The notes under the pieces were generated by a model. The model searched no databases. It was not told the DNA's origin and worked only from the letters and a program-made list of their open reading frames with translations. A stretch of 64,000 nucleotides of DNA from assembly GCA_900314525.1 (NCBI GenBank), contig OMVN01000006.1:24651-88650 (forward strand). Reading direction: 5' to 3'. Made by a program: the position numbers and the translations under genes. Every line of letters begins with the position of its first letter. Position 1 is the stretch's first letter. This DNA comes from an uncultured Eubacteriales bacterium. Lineage in GTDB: Bacteria > Bacillota > Clostridia > Lachnospirales > Lachnospiraceae. This document shows, piece after piece, positions 1-8,921 of the stretch.

Positions 1-426
1 AGTATTGAAAAAGATATGATGAACTCAGAACTTGGTTTCTGTAGAAAAGTTCTTGAAGAGTTTGAAAAGAACGGAATTTCAATTGAACATATGCCTTCAG
101 GAATCGATACAATGAGTGTATTTGTAAATCAGGAAGAATTTGTTAACAAAGAGCAGGAAGTACTTGCAGGAATTCATAGAAATACTCATCCTGACGCAAT
201 TGATATTGAGCCTGATATTGCTCTTATTGCTGTCGTTGGACGAGGTATGAAATCTACTAGAGGTACTGCCGGAAGAATCTTCTCTGCACTTGCTCATGCT
301 CATGTAAATGTAAGAATGATTGACCAGGGTTCAAGTGAGTTAAACATTATTGTAGGTGTTGATGATTCTGATTTTGAAAAAGCTATTTCTGCTATTTACG
401 ATATCTTTGTAAATACGCAGTTATAA
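1..426 (+). CDS. lysC: Aspartate kinase, C-terminal part (5' end outside window)
   Basis: This is the last 141 residues of an aspartokinase, which phosphorylates aspartate as the first step towards lysine, threonine and methionine. The reading frame is already open at base 1, so the ATG at 16 is an internal Met and the catalytic domain lies upstream of the window. What remains is the regulatory tail of two ACT domains; the motif GRGMKSTRGTAGRIFSAL followed by NVRMIDQGSSELNI is typical of the feedback-binding ACT region of monofunctional aspartokinases. A long terminator hairpin follows. The family call is firm; which end-product inhibits it cannot be read from this part. Confidence 0.93.
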   Translation, partial: SIEKDMMNSELGFCRKVLEEFEKNGISIEHMPSGIDTMSVFVNQEEFVNKEQEVLAGIHRNTHPDAIDIEPDIALIAVVGRGMKSTRGTAGRIFSALAHAHVNVRMIDQGSSELNIIVGVDDSDFEKAISAIYDIFVNTQL

Positions 427-459
427 AATATCATCTGATTTTTAGACTCGATAAATATA

Positions 460-516
460 AAGGGTATGACATTTTATTATATTTCGTTACTGTAATTTAA
501 TAAAATGCATGCCCTT
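460..516 (+). terminator. Terminator after aspartate kinase
   Basis: A long imperfect stem runs from AAAGGGTATG at the left to CATGCCCTTTT at the right, including paired ATTTTATTA / TAATAAAAT tracts, and ends in a T-rich run. It sits 34 bases after the stop codon of the kinase and before the next promoter. Confidence 0.7.
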
Positions 517-563
517 TTCTTAAATAATTATAAATAAATAGTAAACAATATATAAATTTTATA

Positions 564-591
564 TTGACATCAAAAAAAATAATGATATAAT
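564..591 (+). promoter_or_regulatory. Promoter of the Trp T-box transcript
   Basis: TTGACA at 564-569 and TATAAT at 586-591 are separated by 16 bases and lie just before the T-box leader. Both hexamers match the sigma-A consensus. Confidence 0.75.
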
Positions 592-599
592 TCACTTAA

Positions 600-862
600 A
601 ACCGAAGATGGAGAGTAAGTAACCTCTGTATCTCATTTCAGAGAGTCGCCGAAGGTGTGATGGCGATATGTAGTACAGTGTGAGAATGGGCTCCTGAGGA
701 CGAACGGAACGTATAGTATGTGAGTCGGAGTAAATCCTTCGTTATCAAAGATCCGCATATGTTGGTATGCACGAGTGGGTATTATCATAATATCAAGCAG
801 GGTGGCACCGCAGGAGTTTAACCTCTTGTCCCGGCAATCGCAGTCGGGATAGGAGTTTTTTT
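600..862 (+). promoter_or_regulatory. T-box riboswitch leader, tryptophan specifier
   Basis: T-box leaders bind uncharged tRNA and then allow antitermination. The conserved T-box AGGGTGGCACCGCAGG is at 799-814 and carries the tRNA-acceptor-pairing bulge. Stem I is visible from 610: GGAG at its base pairs with CTCC near 691, and the specifier loop strand reads GAATGGG, with TGG (Trp) at 687-689 followed by the usual purine. A terminator with CGGGATAGGAG and seven T ends at 862; its 5' arm is the TCCCG tract near 829. The specifier fits the trpB-type gene downstream. Reading the codon one base earlier would give ATG, which I consider less likely. The leader now controls a truncated gene. Confidence 0.92.
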
Positions 863-889
863 ATACTCAAAATCAAGTTACAAAATGTA

Positions 890-1732
890 ATGCGCACTTA
901 CGGAGCAAATGTTACTCCTTCTCCTTCTATGGACACAGAAATTGGAAAGAAAATAAATGCAGAACATCCTGGTACAACAGGCTCTCTTGGATGTGCAATT
1001 TCAGAAGCTGTTGAAGTTGCAACTAAAACTCCTGGTTACCGCTATGTACTTGGAAGTGTTTTAAACCAGGTTCTCTTACATCAGTCTGTAATCGGTCTAG
1101 AAGCTAAAGCAGCATTAGATAAATATAATGTAACGCCTGACATAATTATTGGATGTGCTGGAGGCGGTTCGAACCTTGGAGGACTTATTTCACCATTTAT
1201 GGGAGAAAAACTCAGGGGTGAAAAAGATTATCACTTCATAGCTGTTGAACCAGCAAGCTGCCCTAGTCTTACAAGAGGTAAATTTGCATATGATTTCTGT
1301 GACACTGGAATGGTATGCCCACTTGCTAAAATGTTTACTCTTGGAAGTGATTTTATCCCTTCTCCAAACCATGCAGGAGGTCTCAGATATCACGGAATGA
1401 GTCCTGTTCTTTCTCAGTTATACGCTGACGGATTAATGGAAGCACGTTCAGTTGAACAGACTTCTGTATTTGAAGCGGCAGAACAGTTTGCAAGAGTTGA
1501 AGGAATTCTTCCTGCCCCTGAGAGTTCACACGCAATTAGAGTAGCAATTGATGAGGCAATGAAATGCAAGGAAACCGGTGAAGAAAAAACTATTCTCTTT
1601 GGACTTACTGGAACTGGATATTTTGATATGTTTGCATATGAGAAATTTAACAATCATGAAATGTCAGATTATATCCCTACTGATGAGGACATCGCAAAGA
1701 GCCTTGCAAAGCTTCCTAATATTGATGCCTAA
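890..1732 (+). pseudogene. trpB: Tryptophan synthase beta chain (TrpB2 type), 5'-truncated
   Basis: TrpB joins indole and serine to tryptophan using PLP. The 280 residues left correspond to roughly the last 60 percent of a TrpB2-type protein (usually about 450 residues): the homology starts at MRTYGANVTPSPS, the PLP-phosphate loop CAGGGSNLGG is present near residue 90, and the tail reads LFGLTGTGYFDM. The N-terminal part with the Schiff-base lysine is absent. Only 27 bases separate the ATG from the T-box terminator, and no Shine-Dalgarno sequence stands before it, so a deletion seems to have joined the leader to the middle of the gene. The residues just before the ATG in frame (QNV) still look like TrpB, which places the junction a few codons upstream. 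I call it a non-functional remnant. Confidence 0.85.
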
Positions 1733-1766
1733 TAAAAATTAGCAAACATTTATTACTAACAAAATA

Positions 1767-1814
1767 TCAGCCCACAGGCAACGTATATTTATTTGTACAT
1801 TGACCGTGGGCTGA
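1767..1814. terminator. Hairpin between convergent trpB and exporter genes
   Basis: TCAGCCCAC (1767) pairs with GTGGGCTGA (to 1814) around an A+T-rich loop. It lies between two converging genes, so it could stop transcription from either side, although the T-runs are interrupted. Confidence 0.5.
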
Positions 1815-1850
1815 ACTTATTTATAAATTATTTTTAATTTTATTTCTAGT

Positions 1851-1881
1851 GATAAAGTGTAAAAACATATTTTACACTATC
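1851..1881 (-). terminator. Hairpin at the 3' end of the ABC exporter operon
   Basis: GATAAAGTGTAAAA pairs with TTTTACACTATC directly after the stop codon of the 611-residue exporter subunit. The T-run on the minus strand is short, so efficiency is uncertain. Confidence 0.45.
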
Positions 1882-3717
1882 TTAACTGGCCTCTGACTCA
1901 AACTGTGAATTATAGAGTTCTGCATAGAAACCATTTTTATTTAACAAACTTTCATGATTTCCCTGCTCAATAATATCTCCATCTTTCATAACAAGAATAA
2001 CATCTGCGTCCTTTATTGTTGATAATCTGTGAGCGATAACAAAACTTGTTCTGCCCTTCATCAGATTATCCATTGCTTTCTGAATTCTTATTTCAGTACG
2101 AGTATCTACCGAACTTGTGGCTTCGTCAAGAATGAGAATTTTTCTGTCTGCAAGTATTGCTCTTGCAATTGTAAGAAGCTGTTTCTGTCCCTGAGATACA
2201 TTACTTGCATCTTCATTAATTTCCATGTTATATCCATCTGGAAGTGTCTTTATAAAATGATGGGCATGTGCTGCTTTCGCTGCCTCAATTACCTCTTCAT
2301 CAGTAGCATCAATTCTTCCGTATCTGATATTTTCCATAATAGTACCTTTAAACAACCATGTGTCCTGTAATACCATTCCAAAGTTTTCTCTGAGATTATA
2401 TCTGTTGAATTCCCTTAAATCATGACCATCAACCAAAATAGCACCTTGATTTACATCATAAAATCTCATGAGAAGTTTTATCATTGTTGTCTTACCTGCA
2501 CCAGTTGGTCCTACTATAGCAACTGTCTGACCAGGTTCCACCTTGCAGTTAAAATCATTTATTATTATTTTGTCCTCTGAATATCCAAAATGTACATGTT
2601 CAAAATCAACATTTCCCTTTATCTCTTCATGACTGATTTCTTTACCATTTGTAACGTCTTCTTCTTTTTCTTCAAGCACTTCAAATACTCGTTCTGCTGC
2701 TGCAACCATTGACTGGAACATATTTGAAATCTGAGCGAGCTGTGAAATAGGCTGTGTAAACTGTCTTACGTACTGGATAAATGACTGAATATCACCAATC
2801 TGTATCTGATTATTTATTACAAGGAATCCTCCAAGTACAGCTACTGCCACATATCCAAGGTTTCCAACGAACATCATCATTGGCATCATCATTCCTGATA
2901 AAAACTGAGATTTCCATGCAGATTTGTATAATTTTTCATTTGTCTCATCAAATGTCTCAGATATTATCTTTTCTTTGTTATATGCCTTGACAATGTTGTG
3001 TCCAGAATATACTTCTTCAATCTGTCCGTTAATTTCACCCAGATATTTTTGCTGTGCCACGAAATGTTTCTGAGAGAATTTTACGATTGAACCAACAAGC
3101 ACTCCTGAAATCGGTAATATTACAATTGCTATCAATGTCATCAAAGGACTGATTGTGAGCATCATTATAAGTACACCTATAAGTGTAGTAACAGAAGTAA
3201 TAAACTGAGTAATACACTGGTTAAGACTCATCTGCAATGTATCAATATCATTTGTAACTCTTGATAATGTCTCGCCTACTGTTCTTGACTCATAGTATTT
3301 AATCGGAAGTCTGTTTAATTTTTCTGAGACATCCTTTCTGAGACCATAACACATTTTCTGAGACACACCAGTCATCATCCAACCCTGTATAAATTGCAAT
3401 GTTGCACTTAATACGTAAAGTCCTAGAAGTATTATAAGTATTTGGCCTATTTTATCAAAATCTATACCACCTTTACCTGTAATCATTCTCATTAGGCCTT
3501 TTGCCAGTTCTGTTGTTGCCTTTCCCAATATTTTAGGACCTGCAATATTAAACACTGTACTACCGATTGCAAAAATAAGCACAGCTATAACCTGAATTTT
3601 AAATGCCCCTATTTTCTTGATAAGCTTCTTAAATGTTCCCTTGAAATCTTTTGCCTTCTCTGCAGGTGCCATTCTTCCGCCATGTCCATGTCCTGCCGGT
3701 CTTTTATTTTCACTCAT
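1882..3717 (-). CDS. ABC exporter subunit (permease-ATPase), catalytic half
   Basis: This 611-residue half-transporter has an N-terminal six-helix exporter domain (about residues 45-340) and a C-terminal ATPase domain. Walker A is GPTGAGKTT near residue 400, Walker B is ILILDEATSS with the catalytic glutamate, and the H-loop is IAHRLSTI. The signature motif reads VSQGQ instead of LSGGQ. Its partner upstream has the complementary defects, so the two together form one active and one degenerate ATP site, as in known heterodimeric exporters. The start codon overlaps the stop codon of the partner (TAATG), which implies translational coupling. The N-terminal leader is rich in His and Gly. Substrate unknown; drugs or peptides are the usual guess for MarR-linked pairs. 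Confidence 0.92.
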   Translation of the reverse strand: MSENKRPAGHGHGGRMAPAEKAKDFKGTFKKLIKKIGAFKIQVIAVLIFAIGSTVFNIAGPKILGKATTELAKGLMRMITGKGGIDFDKIGQILIILLGLYVLSATLQFIQGWMMTGVSQKMCYGLRKDVSEKLNRLPIKYYESRTVGETLSRVTNDIDTLQMSLNQCITQFITSVTTLIGVLIMMLTISPLMTLIAIVILPISGVLVGSIVKFSQKHFVAQQKYLGEINGQIEEVYSGHNIVKAYNKEKIISETFDETNEKLYKSAWKSQFLSGMMMPMMMFVGNLGYVAVAVLGGFLVINNQIQIGDIQSFIQYVRQFTQPISQLAQISNMFQSMVAAAERVFEVLEEKEEDVTNGKEISHEEIKGNVDFEHVHFGYSEDKIIINDFNCKVEPGQTVAIVGPTGAGKTTMIKLLMRFYDVNQGAILVDGHDLREFNRYNLRENFGMVLQDTWLFKGTIMENIRYGRIDATDEEVIEAAKAAHAHHFIKTLPDGYNMEINEDASNVSQGQKQLLTIARAILADRKILILDEATSSVDTRTEIRIQKAMDNLMKGRTSFVIAHRLSTIKDADVILVMKDGDIIEQGNHESLLNKNGFYAELYNSQFESEAS

Positions 3718-5876
3718 TATTTAACACCTCCAAGCTCACTTGCCGATAACTGGGATTTAGCAATTTCTTTGTATGCTTCACATGAATTTAAAAGTTCCTC
3801 ATGTGTTCCCATTCCTGCAATTTTTCCTTCATCTAAAACAATAATATTATCTGCATGAAGAATTGTGCTAATTCTCTGCGCAACAATTATTATTGTAGAA
3901 TTTCCAAGTTTGTCATTCAAAGCCTTTCTTAATGTCTTATCTGTTTTATAATCTAGCGCTGAAAAACTGTCATCAAATAAGAATACCTGTGGTCTCTTGG
4001 CTATTGCCCTCGCAATTGAGAGTCTCTGCTTCTGTCCTCCAGATACATTTGTACCACCCTGTGCTATTGGAGCTTTAAACTCCTCTGATTTGCTCATAAT
4101 AAATTCATTTGACTGGGAAATATCTGCTGCCATATACATGTCATCATCTGTAATATTATCTCCCCCGAACTTTATATTTGATTCTATGTCACCTGAGAAT
4201 AATACTGCTTTCTGTGGAACAAATCCTAACATCTCTCTGAGTTTATTCTGAGATATACTTCTTACATCTCTGCCATCAACTGTAATTTTTCCCTTTGTAA
4301 CATCATAGAATCTTGTAATCAGATGCATTATAGTTGATTTTCCTGAACCCGTACTACCTATTATTGCAGTAGTTGTTCCTGGCTTTGCCGTAAATGAAAT
4401 ATCTGATATTGCATCGTCACTTGCACCTGGATATGCAAAACATACATTATTAAACTCTACAACACCTTCCACATTGCTGTAATTTTTGTCATTTTCTTCT
4501 GCATCATCAGGATCCATAATTGATGATGCTGTGTCTAACACTTCATTAATTCGTTTTGATGAAACACTAGCTCTTGGAAGCATAATAGAAAGTACTGTAA
4601 GCATCAGGAATGCCATGATAATCTGCATTGTGTATGTAATAAATGCCATCATATCACCAATCTGCATTTTACCTTTATCAATATTCTTTGCACCAAACCA
4701 AACAATAAGAACACTTACTCCATTCATTACAAGCATCATTATTGGCATCATAAATGTCATAACTCTGTTTGTGAATAACTGTGTGCCAGTAAGATCTTTG
4801 TTAGCAGCTTCAAATCTCTTTTCTTCTTCTTTTTCTCTTCCAAAAGCTCTAATAACCAATACACCGGTTAATATTTCTCTGGAAATAAGATTTAATTTAT
4901 CAATTAGGGACTGCATAATTTTGAACTTAGGCATTGCAATTCCCACTAACATCATTACAAGACTTATTAAAACTACAACTGCAAGTACAATTATCCAGTT
5001 TAGACCTGTATTTGTCTTTAACACCTTTGTTATTCCACCAATTGCAAGAATAGGTGCATATAATACTATTCTTAAAAACAATACTGTAACCATCTGTATC
5101 TGCTGAATATCATTTGTACTTCTTGTTATTAGAGAAGATGTCTGGAATCTGTCTATCTCAGCACTTGAGAATGAAATAACTCTCTTAAATACCTGATTTC
5201 TTAAATCCCTTCCAATCTGTGCAGCAACTATAGAAGCAAGCAAACCAACCATTATTGCAGCTGCCATAGAAAGTACCGCAAATGCTATCATTAATAAGCC
5301 TTCATGTATTAAATAACTCTTCTGGATACTGTCTGTATTAACTCCTAATTCCTTATATTGACTTTTTACAAATGCTATACCCTGACTCTTAGCTATACTA
5401 TCGCCATACTCAGATATTTTCTTCTTTGATGTTTCTACAATTTTTAGTATATCCTTTTTTGATAACATACCAGAATTAACAGCCTGCTTAAGCTGGTCAA
5501 GTTTACTTACATCTTCACCTTTCGCAGTCATTCCTGCCTGCATTACAATAATAGCTGGATACTCAAGTATTTTTTCCACTGCTTTCATTGTACCTGCATC
5601 ATCTGATTTAAGTTTGTAAACCTTTCCATCTTTTTTATAGTAAGTGTCTAACTTTTGTGTATCGTCATCATTTAGAAAAATTTTAATATTTTCGTATGTT
5701 TCACTACTCATTTTTATTGGTGCAACATACTCTATTCCACTGTTTGTAATACCAGTATCAACAATATCTGCTGTGTACGATGGAAGTGCTAAGTCACTGT
5801 ATGCCTGCAACACTAACAACATTATTATCAAAAATATTATCCCTATATGGTTTTTCCAATATTTTACAATTCCCAT
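3717..5876 (-). CDS. ABC exporter subunit (permease-ATPase), degenerate half
   Basis: This 719-residue half-transporter pairs with the gene that follows it. It has a large non-membrane insert of about 150 residues between the first and second membrane helices (about residues 35-185), expected outside the cell, then the remaining helices and an ATPase domain. Walker A is GSTGSGKST near residue 510 and the signature VSGGQKQRLS is canonical, but Walker B ends FLFDDSFSALD with Asp in place of the catalytic Glu, and the H-loop reads VAQRISTI with Gln in place of His. It is therefore the non-hydrolysing half of the heterodimer. It begins one base after the stop of the MarR gene, whose last codons supply the AAAGGAG ribosome-binding site. 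Confidence 0.92.
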   Translation of the reverse strand: MGIVKYWKNHIGIIFLIIMLLVLQAYSDLALPSYTADIVDTGITNSGIEYVAPIKMSSETYENIKIFLNDDDTQKLDTYYKKDGKVYKLKSDDAGTMKAVEKILEYPAIIVMQAGMTAKGEDVSKLDQLKQAVNSGMLSKKDILKIVETSKKKISEYGDSIAKSQGIAFVKSQYKELGVNTDSIQKSYLIHEGLLMIAFAVLSMAAAIMVGLLASIVAAQIGRDLRNQVFKRVISFSSAEIDRFQTSSLITRSTNDIQQIQMVTVLFLRIVLYAPILAIGGITKVLKTNTGLNWIIVLAVVVLISLVMMLVGIAMPKFKIMQSLIDKLNLISREILTGVLVIRAFGREKEEEKRFEAANKDLTGTQLFTNRVMTFMMPIMMLVMNGVSVLIVWFGAKNIDKGKMQIGDMMAFITYTMQIIMAFLMLTVLSIMLPRASVSSKRINEVLDTASSIMDPDDAEENDKNYSNVEGVVEFNNVCFAYPGASDDAISDISFTAKPGTTTAIIGSTGSGKSTIMHLITRFYDVTKGKITVDGRDVRSISQNKLREMLGFVPQKAVLFSGDIESNIKFGGDNITDDDMYMAADISQSNEFIMSKSEEFKAPIAQGGTNVSGGQKQRLSIARAIAKRPQVFLFDDSFSALDYKTDKTLRKALNDKLGNSTIIIVAQRISTILHADNIIVLDEGKIAGMGTHEELLNSCEAYKEIAKSQLSASELGGVK

Positions 5877-5877
5877 A

Positions 5878-6351
5878 TCATGCTCCTTTCATTATTCCTG
5901 TTAATTTTCTTATTAACACTACCAGCTGTTCCATATCTTCTTCACCCATCTTTTCCTTGACAGTATTCATATATTGTTTACTCTCTGCATCTGCAGTATT
6001 TCTTGCATCAATACCCTTATCAGTAATATATATATATATATTTCTCCTGTCCTTGTTTCCTGTGACTCTTGTTATATAATTGTTTTCCTCTAAACTATTT
6101 ATAAGCCTGGAAATCTGCGGCATAGATAAATGAAAAATATTAGCAATATCTGATGGCATAATATTTATTTTGTCCTGGTTGCTGTTCTTATTTGTATACA
6201 GCAATTCAAGTGTGACAAACTCTCTTATTGTAAGTCCCGCAAATTTTTTCTTTATATTAACCTGTTTAAGACTTATTAAAGCATTTATTACCGCCTGGTC
6301 ATTGCAGTGTCTCTCACTTATATATTCAAACAATTCTTTTACATTTTCCAA
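5878..6351 (-). CDS. MarR-family transcriptional regulator
   Basis: A 157-residue winged-helix protein, the normal size for MarR dimers. The recognition region reads MPSDIANIFHLSMPQISRLINSLEENNYI, followed by a wing with DKRNIYIYITDKG-like residues (NKDRRNIYIY). It heads the operon with the two ABC exporter genes and most likely represses them until a ligand binds. The start is a TTG preceded by AAAGGAAG at a spacing of seven bases; no in-frame ATG fits better. The operator was not identified. Confidence 0.9.
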   Translation of the reverse strand: MENVKELFEYISERHCNDQAVINALISLKQVNIKKKFAGLTIREFVTLELLYTNKNSNQDKINIMPSDIANIFHLSMPQISRLINSLEENNYITRVTGNKDRRNIYIYITDKGIDARNTADAESKQYMNTVKEKMGEEDMEQLVVLIRKLTGIMKGA

Positions 6352-6392
6352 ATTTTCACTTCCTTTTCTATATTTAGTGTTTGCATAAAAAA

Positions 6393-6433
6393 GCAGGTGT
6401 CAATACTTAACAATGTCAAATATTAACACCCGC
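6393..6433 (-). terminator. Terminator after aroC
   Basis: On the minus strand GCGGGTGTTAATA pairs with TATTGACACCTGC (one G-T pair and one mismatch apart from perfect) and is followed by six T. It separates glyA-aroC from the marR-exporter operon. Confidence 0.75.
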
Positions 6434-6483
6434 AATTATATTATCTGCTTTAGTGTAAGTCAATAGAATTTATGAATTCTTTA

Positions 6484-7587
6484 TTATTTACCTAATACTT
6501 TCTTTATTTTGTCTACTGAAGAGCTCATACTCAGCAATATCATATCAAGTACAGTAATTGCTGTCATTGCTTCAACAACAACAACGGCTCTTGGTACTAT
6601 TACTGGATCATGTCTTCCCTTTATATTAATGGAAATATTCTCACCATTTTTATTGACAGTCTGCTGCTCTTTAAAAATAGATGGGGTAGGTTTAAAATGT
6701 GCTCTGATTACTATATCGGAACCATCGCTTATTCCACCTAATGTACCTCCGGAATTATTTGTTTTCTTGTATATATGTCCATTTTCATCACATGCAAACG
6801 AATCATTATTACTTGATCCAGCGCTCTTAGATGCTTCTGTTCCATTACCTATCTCAAAGGCTTTTACTGCACCAATAGATACAATTGCCTTTGCAAGATT
6901 TGCGTCAAGTTTATCAAAAACAGGCTCACCTGCACCAGTTATCATATTCTTTACTGTGCACTCAACAACTCCGCCTATACTGTCTAAATCGTTTCTCATA
7001 TCATCAATAAGTTTTTCTGCTTTGACAGCCGCATCCTTATCAGGCATATATATCATATTGTTAAAAATTTCATCTCTGTCAAAGTTGTCCATAGAGATTG
7101 ACACATCTCCAATTGACTTTGTGTAAGCAAAAACCTCTATTCCAAGTTCAGATAGAACCTTTGCGGCAATTGCACCTGCAGCGACTCTTCCAATAGTTTC
7201 TCTGCCAGATGAACGACCACCACCTCTATAATCCCTGAATCCGTACTTTTCATCAAATGTGTAATCAGCATGTCCAGGTCTGTAATATGAGGCTATTTCT
7301 GAATAATCAGATGATCTCTGAGTATTATTTTCAACGACTAACGAAATAGGAGTTCCAGTTGTTCTGCCCTCAAACACACCAGATAAAATTCTGACCTTGT
7401 CATCTTCTATTCTAGGTGTTGAAAATCTAGACTGTCCAGGCTTTCTTCTGTTTAAATAAATCTGGATATCCTCATCAGTTAGAGAAACTCCAGCTGGGCA
7501 CCCGTCAACTACTACACCAATACCTGCTCCATGAGATTCTCCCCATGTTGTTATTCTGAAAATTGTGCCAAAACTAGATCCTGCCAT
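6484..7587 (-). CDS. aroC: Chorismate synthase
   Basis: AroC makes chorismate from 5-enolpyruvylshikimate 3-phosphate with reduced FMN, the last step of the shikimate pathway. The 367-residue protein shows the family signatures GESHGAGIGVVVDG at the N-terminus, RPGHADYTFDEKYG and YRGGGRSSGRET in the middle, and SNNDSFACDENG with SGGTLGGISDG later. It follows glyA by three bases, so the two are co-transcribed. No other shikimate genes are nearby. Confidence 0.97.
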   Translation of the reverse strand: MAGSSFGTIFRITTWGESHGAGIGVVVDGCPAGVSLTDEDIQIYLNRRKPGQSRFSTPRIEDDKVRILSGVFEGRTTGTPISLVVENNTQRSSDYSEIASYYRPGHADYTFDEKYGFRDYRGGGRSSGRETIGRVAAGAIAAKVLSELGIEVFAYTKSIGDVSISMDNFDRDEIFNNMIYMPDKDAAVKAEKLIDDMRNDLDSIGGVVECTVKNMITGAGEPVFDKLDANLAKAIVSIGAVKAFEIGNGTEASKSAGSSNNDSFACDENGHIYKKTNNSGGTLGGISDGSDIVIRAHFKPTPSIFKEQQTVNKNGENISINIKGRHDPVIVPRAVVVVEAMTAITVLDMILLSMSSSVDKIKKVLGK

Positions 7588-7590
7588 GTA

Positions 7591-8841
7591 TTAGTCCTCG
7601 TATAATGGATATTTATCAGTAAGTGTCTTAACGAGTTTCATTGCCTCGTCTTTATTTGCTTCGTTATCCTTTACAAGTAAAGAAATTGCCTCTGCAATAA
7701 CATCCATGTCCTCTGCAACCATACCTCTTGATGTAATTGCTGGAGTACCGATACGAATACCACTTGTTACAAATGGTTTCTGAGGATCATTTGGTATTGC
7801 ATTCTTATTACATGTAATATTAGCTGCATCTAATAATTTCTCACACTCTTTACCTGTTACGTTCATATTTCTTAAATCAACAAGCATTAAGTGATTATCT
7901 GTACCGTTAGAAATGAGATTAAAACCTCTGTTCATAAGACCATCTGCAAGTGCTTTTGCATTATCCTTTACATTCTGTGCATATACTTTAAAGCTATCAT
8001 CTAATGCTTCTTTTAAACAAACTGCTTTACCAGCTATTACGTGCATTAAAGGTCCACCCTGAATTCCTGGGAACACAGCTTTGTTAAAGTTGAATTTATC
8101 AGCTGCTTCCTGATTACAGAGAATCATACCACCTCTTGGTCCTCTCAGTGTCTTGTGAGTTGTTGTTGTTACAACATCTGCATATGGAATTGGGCTCATA
8201 TGAAGTCCTGCAGCTACAAGACCAGCGATATGTGCCATATCAACCATTAAGTATGCACCAACTTCATCTGCTATCTTTCTGAATTTGCTAAAATCAATTT
8301 CTCTTGGATATGCGCTTGCTCCACATACAATAAGCTTTGGTTTTGATTCTTTTGCTATTTTAAGTACTTCATCATAATCTATAAATCCATCATCATCTGT
8401 TCCATAGGATACAATGTTGAAATACTTTCCTGAAATATTAACAGGACTTCCATGTGTAAGATGTCCGCCATGTGCAAGACTCATACCCATTACTGTATCT
8501 CCTGGCTCTACCATAGCAAAGAATGCTGCGAGGTTTGCCTGTGCACCTGAATGTGGCTGAACATTTACATAGTCACATCCAAATAATTTCTTTGCTCTCT
8601 CTATTGCAAGAGTTTCAACGATGTCTACATACTCGCATCCTCCGTAATATCTCTTGCCAGGATATCCCTCTGCATATTTATTTGTAAGATGGCTTCCCAT
8701 TGCTGCCATAACAGCCTTACTTACAAGGTTCTCTGAGGCAATAAGTTCAATGTGAGTTCTCTGTCTCTCTAACTCCTGCTCCATTGCCTGTGCTACTTCG
8801 GGATCACTTAATTTTACTTCATCAAAAGAAAACATATCCAT
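7591..8841 (-). CDS. glyA: Serine hydroxymethyltransferase
   Basis: GlyA interconverts serine and glycine while loading one-carbon units on tetrahydrofolate. The 416-residue sequence has the PLP-lysine motif [14 protein letters not shown] near residue 225, the N-terminal [12 protein letters not shown] segment and [15 protein letters not shown], all diagnostic. It has its own promoter and a GGAGG ribosome-binding site, and runs into aroC three bases later. Confidence 0.97.
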   Translation of the reverse strand: MDMFSFDEVKLSDPEVAQAMEQELERQRTHIELIASENLVSKAVMAAMGSHLTNKYAEGYPGKRYYGGCEYVDIVETLAIERAKKLFGCDYVNVQPHSGAQANLAAFFAMVEPGDTVMGMSLAHGGHLTHGSPVNISGKYFNIVSYGTDDDGFIDYDEVLKIAKESKPKLIVCGASAYPREIDFSKFRKIADEVGAYLMVDMAHIAGLVAAGLHMSPIPYADVVTTTTHKTLRGPRGGMILCNQEAADKFNFNKAVFPGIQGGPLMHVIAGKAVCLKEALDDSFKVYAQNVKDNAKALADGLMNRGFNLISNGTDNHLMLVDLRNMNVTGKECEKLLDAANITCNKNAIPNDPQKPFVTSGIRIGTPAITSRGMVAEDMDVIAEAISLLVKDNEANKDEAMKLVKTLTDKYPLYED

Positions 8842-8878
8842 ACCTCCGTTTTATCGTTTTTAAAAAAATATTGCTCTT

Positions 8879-8907
8879 AGTATATCATAAATAAGTTCTT
8901 ATATCAA
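8879..8907 (-). promoter_or_regulatory. Promoter of glyA-aroC
   Basis: On the minus strand TTGATA (8902-8907) and TATACT (8879-8884) are 17 bases apart, about 40 bases upstream of the glyA ATG. Confidence 0.65.
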
Positions 8908-8921
8908 TGAAAGTGACTAAA

